Made by a program: the position numbers and the translations under genes
The notes under the pieces: model-generated
Told to the model about the DNA's origin: nothing
Database searches by the model: none
Seen by the model: the letters and a program-made list of their open reading frames with translations, nothing else
Shown here: positions 5,583 through 7,194 of the stretch, one piece after another
Numbering within the stretch: position 1 is the first letter of the stretch
Layout: the number at the start of each line of letters is the position of its first letter
From: an uncultured Filifactor sp.
GTDB taxonomy: Bacteria > Bacillota > Clostridia > Peptostreptococcales > Filifactoraceae
DNA: 7,194 bases
Assembly (NCBI GenBank): GCA_947254385.1
Contig: CAMYCP010000063.1
Span: forward strand, 1-7,194
Direction: 5' to 3'

Positions 5583-7016
5583 ATGAATGAAACGAAAAAA
5601 AGTCACGGACTTGACGCTTTTACGATTTTGTTGATTTTAATTGCTGTTATGGCGGCTCTTACGTGGGTTCTGCCTCCGGGTAAATATATTTACCTTGAAA
5701 ATACCAACGGAGTTATGTCGCCGATTGCAGGTTCGTATCTGTCCGCAGAAAAAAATCCCCAAGGTATTCTCGATATTTTAAGAGCTCCTATTGAAGGAAT
5801 ATATGATGCCGTCGATGTTATCGTCTACATTATGATGATAGGTGCTTTCCTGGGCGTCGTTATGGAGGCGGGTGCGCTTGACTCCGCAATAATAATGCTC
5901 GTTAACAAACTTAGAGGTCGTGAAGCAATCTTAATTATAGCTTTGACATTTTTCTTCGGCTTGGGCGGTACCACGTACGGTATGGGTGAAGAAACCATTG
6001 CCTTTTATCCGCTGATAGTGCCGATAGTTATGGCGTCGGGTTATGATACTTTGACCGCCGTTTCAATCATACTTTTAGGGTCGGCGACAGGGTGTCTCGC
6101 ATCTACGGTTAACCCGTTCGCAACAGGTATAGCGTCGGCTTTTGCTCAGATAAGTTTGGGGCAAGGTTTGCCTCTTCGTTTTGCGATGTTCGTCGTACTT
6201 ATAGTAGCGGCTATAGTATATACCCTTATATATGCGACACGTGTAAAATCAAATCCTGAAAGATCTCTCGTATATGACAGTCGTGAAGAAGATACGCGAT
6301 ACTTCCTTTCGGGTGGGGATGAAGGCTTGAGTTCATTTACCATGAGCGGGAGAGTGAGAGCGGCGTCTATAGTATTTGTATTGACCTTTGCTTTCATGAT
6401 ATTTGCACTTATTCCGTTTAAAGATTTCGGCATTAATTTTATCCCGACTTTAGGTTGGTCTTTTACGGAGCTTTCGATTTATTTCCTGTTCATGTCTATT
6501 GTTATGGGTATAGTTGCAGGATTAAACCAAAAAGAGATAATCGACTCCATGATGGGCGGTATAGGCGATATAATGATGGTAGCGCTGATTATCGGGGTTT
6601 CCCGTGGGATTACTTACATCATGGACTCCGGGAACATAACCGCAACGGTTCTTCACTACGGTGAATCTTCAGTAGTTCACTTCGGACGTCTGCCGTTTAC
6701 TCTTATTTCATACGTACTCTTTATGCCGCTTTCTTTCTTAATTCCGTCCACTTCAGGTCTGGCGGCGCTGGTTATGCCTATATTTGCTCCTTTGGCGGAT
6801 TTTGCCGGTGTAGGTCGTCAGGTAGTCGTTACCGCATATCAATCGGCATCAGGCTTTATGAACCTTATTACCCCGACTTCCGGTATAGTTGTAGGCGGTC
6901 TTGCAATGGCAAGGGTTAATTACGGCAAATGGCTTAAATACGTGTGGAAATATTTGATTATAGTCACTATATTTAATATAGCATTCCTCACTTTGAGCGT
7001 TTATTTTGGTTGGTAA
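5583..7016 (+). CDS. YfcC-family membrane carrier (DcuC-like superfamily)
   Basis: A 477-residue polytopic membrane protein with roughly ten to twelve hydrophobic segments, the normal size for this family. It begins MNETKKSHGLDAF and the first helix (13-30) leads into LPPGKY. Signature blocks seen: GGTTYGMGEETIAFYPLIVP (128-147), STVNPFATGIASAFA (174-188), FLIPSTSGLAALVMPI (385-400), ADFAG (405-409), VVTAYQSASGF (415-425) and ITPTSGIVVGGLAMARV (429-445). The STVNPFATG and IPSTSG/TPTSG elements fall in the two halves, as expected for a pseudo-two-fold carrier. Family members are annotated as C4-dicarboxylate, amino-acid (arginine/ornithine-like) or unknown carriers; the substrate cannot be read from sequence. 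A cytoplasmic, charged loop (about 220-258) joins the halves. The 199-base gap before it and hairpins after it suggest a separate single-gene unit, not part of the pilus-linked operon. The gene looks intact. Confidence 0.92.
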   Translation: MNETKKSHGLDAFTILLILIAVMAALTWVLPPGKYIYLENTNGVMSPIAGSYLSAEKNPQGILDILRAPIEGIYDAVDVIVYIMMIGAFLGVVMEAGALDSAIIMLVNKLRGREAILIIALTFFFGLGGTTYGMGEETIAFYPLIVPIVMASGYDTLTAVSIILLGSATGCLASTVNPFATGIASAFAQISLGQGLPLRFAMFVVLIVAAIVYTLIYATRVKSNPERSLVYDSREEDTRYFLSGGDEGLSSFTMSGRVRAASIVFVLTFAFMIFALIPFKDFGINFIPTLGWSFTELSIYFLFMSIVMGIVAGLNQKEIIDSMMGGIGDIMMVALIIGVSRGITYIMDSGNITATVLHYGESSVVHFGRLPFTLISYVLFMPLSFLIPSTSGLAALVMPIFAPLADFAGVGRQVVVTAYQSASGFMNLITPTSGIVVGGLAMARVNYGKWLKYVWKYLIIVTIFNIAFLTLSVYFGW

Positions 7017-7043
7017 AAAAATAAAATTCGTTAATTCATGTTT

Positions 7044-7079
7044 GAATATCCGTCGGAAGTTAATTTCGGACGGATATTC
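7044..7079 (+). repeat. Long stem-loop downstream of the carrier gene
   Basis: GAATATCCGTC (7044-7054) pairs perfectly with GACGGATATTC (7069-7079). Inside, after one G/G mismatch, three or four more pairs close around TTAA. No T run follows on either strand, so it is not a textbook intrinsic terminator by itself, but it can protect the mRNA end or compete with the next hairpin. Confidence 0.8.
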
Positions 7080-7098
7080 CCATATAGGGGGATATTTT
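7074..7098 (+). terminator. Candidate intrinsic terminator of the carrier gene
   Basis: ATATTCCC (7074-7081) can pair with GGGGATAT (7088-7095) with one T-G wobble and a six-base loop, followed directly by TTT (a T run of four counting 7095) and ATAC. The T run is short. Its left arm overlaps the right arm of the stem-loop at 7044-7079 by six bases, so the two are alternatives. Confidence 0.5.
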
Positions 7099-7105
7099 AT
7101 ACATA

Positions 7106-7134
7106 TTGATTTTATACTGATTTGCTTTTATACT
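7106..7134 (+). promoter_or_regulatory. Sigma-A-type promoter for a gene beyond the right edge
   Basis: TTGATT (7106-7111, four of six with TTGACA) and TATACT (7129-7134, five of six with TATAAT) are 17 bases apart, the ideal spacing. The -10 lies in the second copy of a tandem repeat. Downstream are AAATTG-TAGTAT-CAATTT (7147-7164) and the palindrome TTGTAATACAA (7177-7187), either of which could be an operator or leader structure. No start codon for the next gene is seen before 7194. Confidence 0.5.
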
Positions 7135-7141
7135 GAATTGC
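7110..7141 (+). repeat. Tandem 16-base direct repeat
   Basis: TTTTATACTGATTTGC (7110-7125) is followed at once by TTTTATACTGAATTGC (7126-7141), with one mismatch. A weaker partial copy sharing TTTTATAC begins at 7095. The repeat gives two -10-like TATACT boxes (7113-7118 and 7129-7134). Confidence 0.9.
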
Positions 7142-7194
7142 ATAATAAATTGTAGTATCAATTTTCAGTTTAAATTTTGTAATACAAGTTTATA

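Noticed and set aside
6146..6664. Extra open frames on both strands inside the carrier gene
   Set aside because: The enclosing frame has family signatures from end to end, and the small frames show no domain or start signal.

Overview
The window comes from a low-GC, monoderm-style anaerobic bacterium, most likely a member of the Clostridia or a close relative in the Bacillota. The evidence is AT-rich DNA, strong purine-rich ribosome binding sites, a TTG start behind an almost ideal Shine-Dalgarno, an S-layer-homology (SLH) surface protein, a VanW-family relative and a YfcC-type carrier. Genus and species cannot be told from the sequence. All seven genes are on the plus strand. No RNA gene, insertion sequence, phage gene or CRISPR array is visible.

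Layout. (1) 1-393 is the 3' end of a gene whose product carries SQYMPG repeats and ends in a basic tail; the function is not recognised. (2) 394-627 is a 234-base gap with overlapping inverted repeats just upstream of the next gene. (3) 628-5383 holds five tightly packed genes, probably one operon: a PRC-barrel/acidic-linker protein, a membrane-anchored protein related to VanW but without its core motif, a prepilin peptidase with all hallmark residues, a secreted GH73-type glucosaminidase, and a secreted three-repeat SLH protein. Gaps are 42, 1, 15 and 33 bases. (4) 5384-5582 is a regulatory gap with repeated motifs and an operator-like inverted repeat. (5) 5583-7016 is a YfcC-family membrane carrier, probably its own transcription unit. 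(6) 7017-7194 holds two overlapping hairpins, one followed by a short T run, then a tandem 16-base repeat that contains a good sigma-A-type promoter pointing out of the window.

How the genes may work together. The prepilin peptidase processes type IV pilins or pseudopilins, so the operon is probably the tail of a type IV pilus (or related secretion/competence) locus; the ATPase, platform and pilin genes are not in the window. Around the peptidase sit proteins that would act on or bind the wall: a VanW-like protein with a predicted peptidoglycan-binding-like region, a glucosaminidase that could cut glycan strands, and an SLH protein that could dock on wall polymer. The inference is a wall-remodelling set that helps a pilus cross thick peptidoglycan. 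The carrier at the right end looks functionally separate.

The most interesting points are the unusual architecture of the 628-1860 protein, the VanW relative that has lost its signature motif, the co-operonic wall genes around the prepilin peptidase, and the repeat arrays at both ends of the window.
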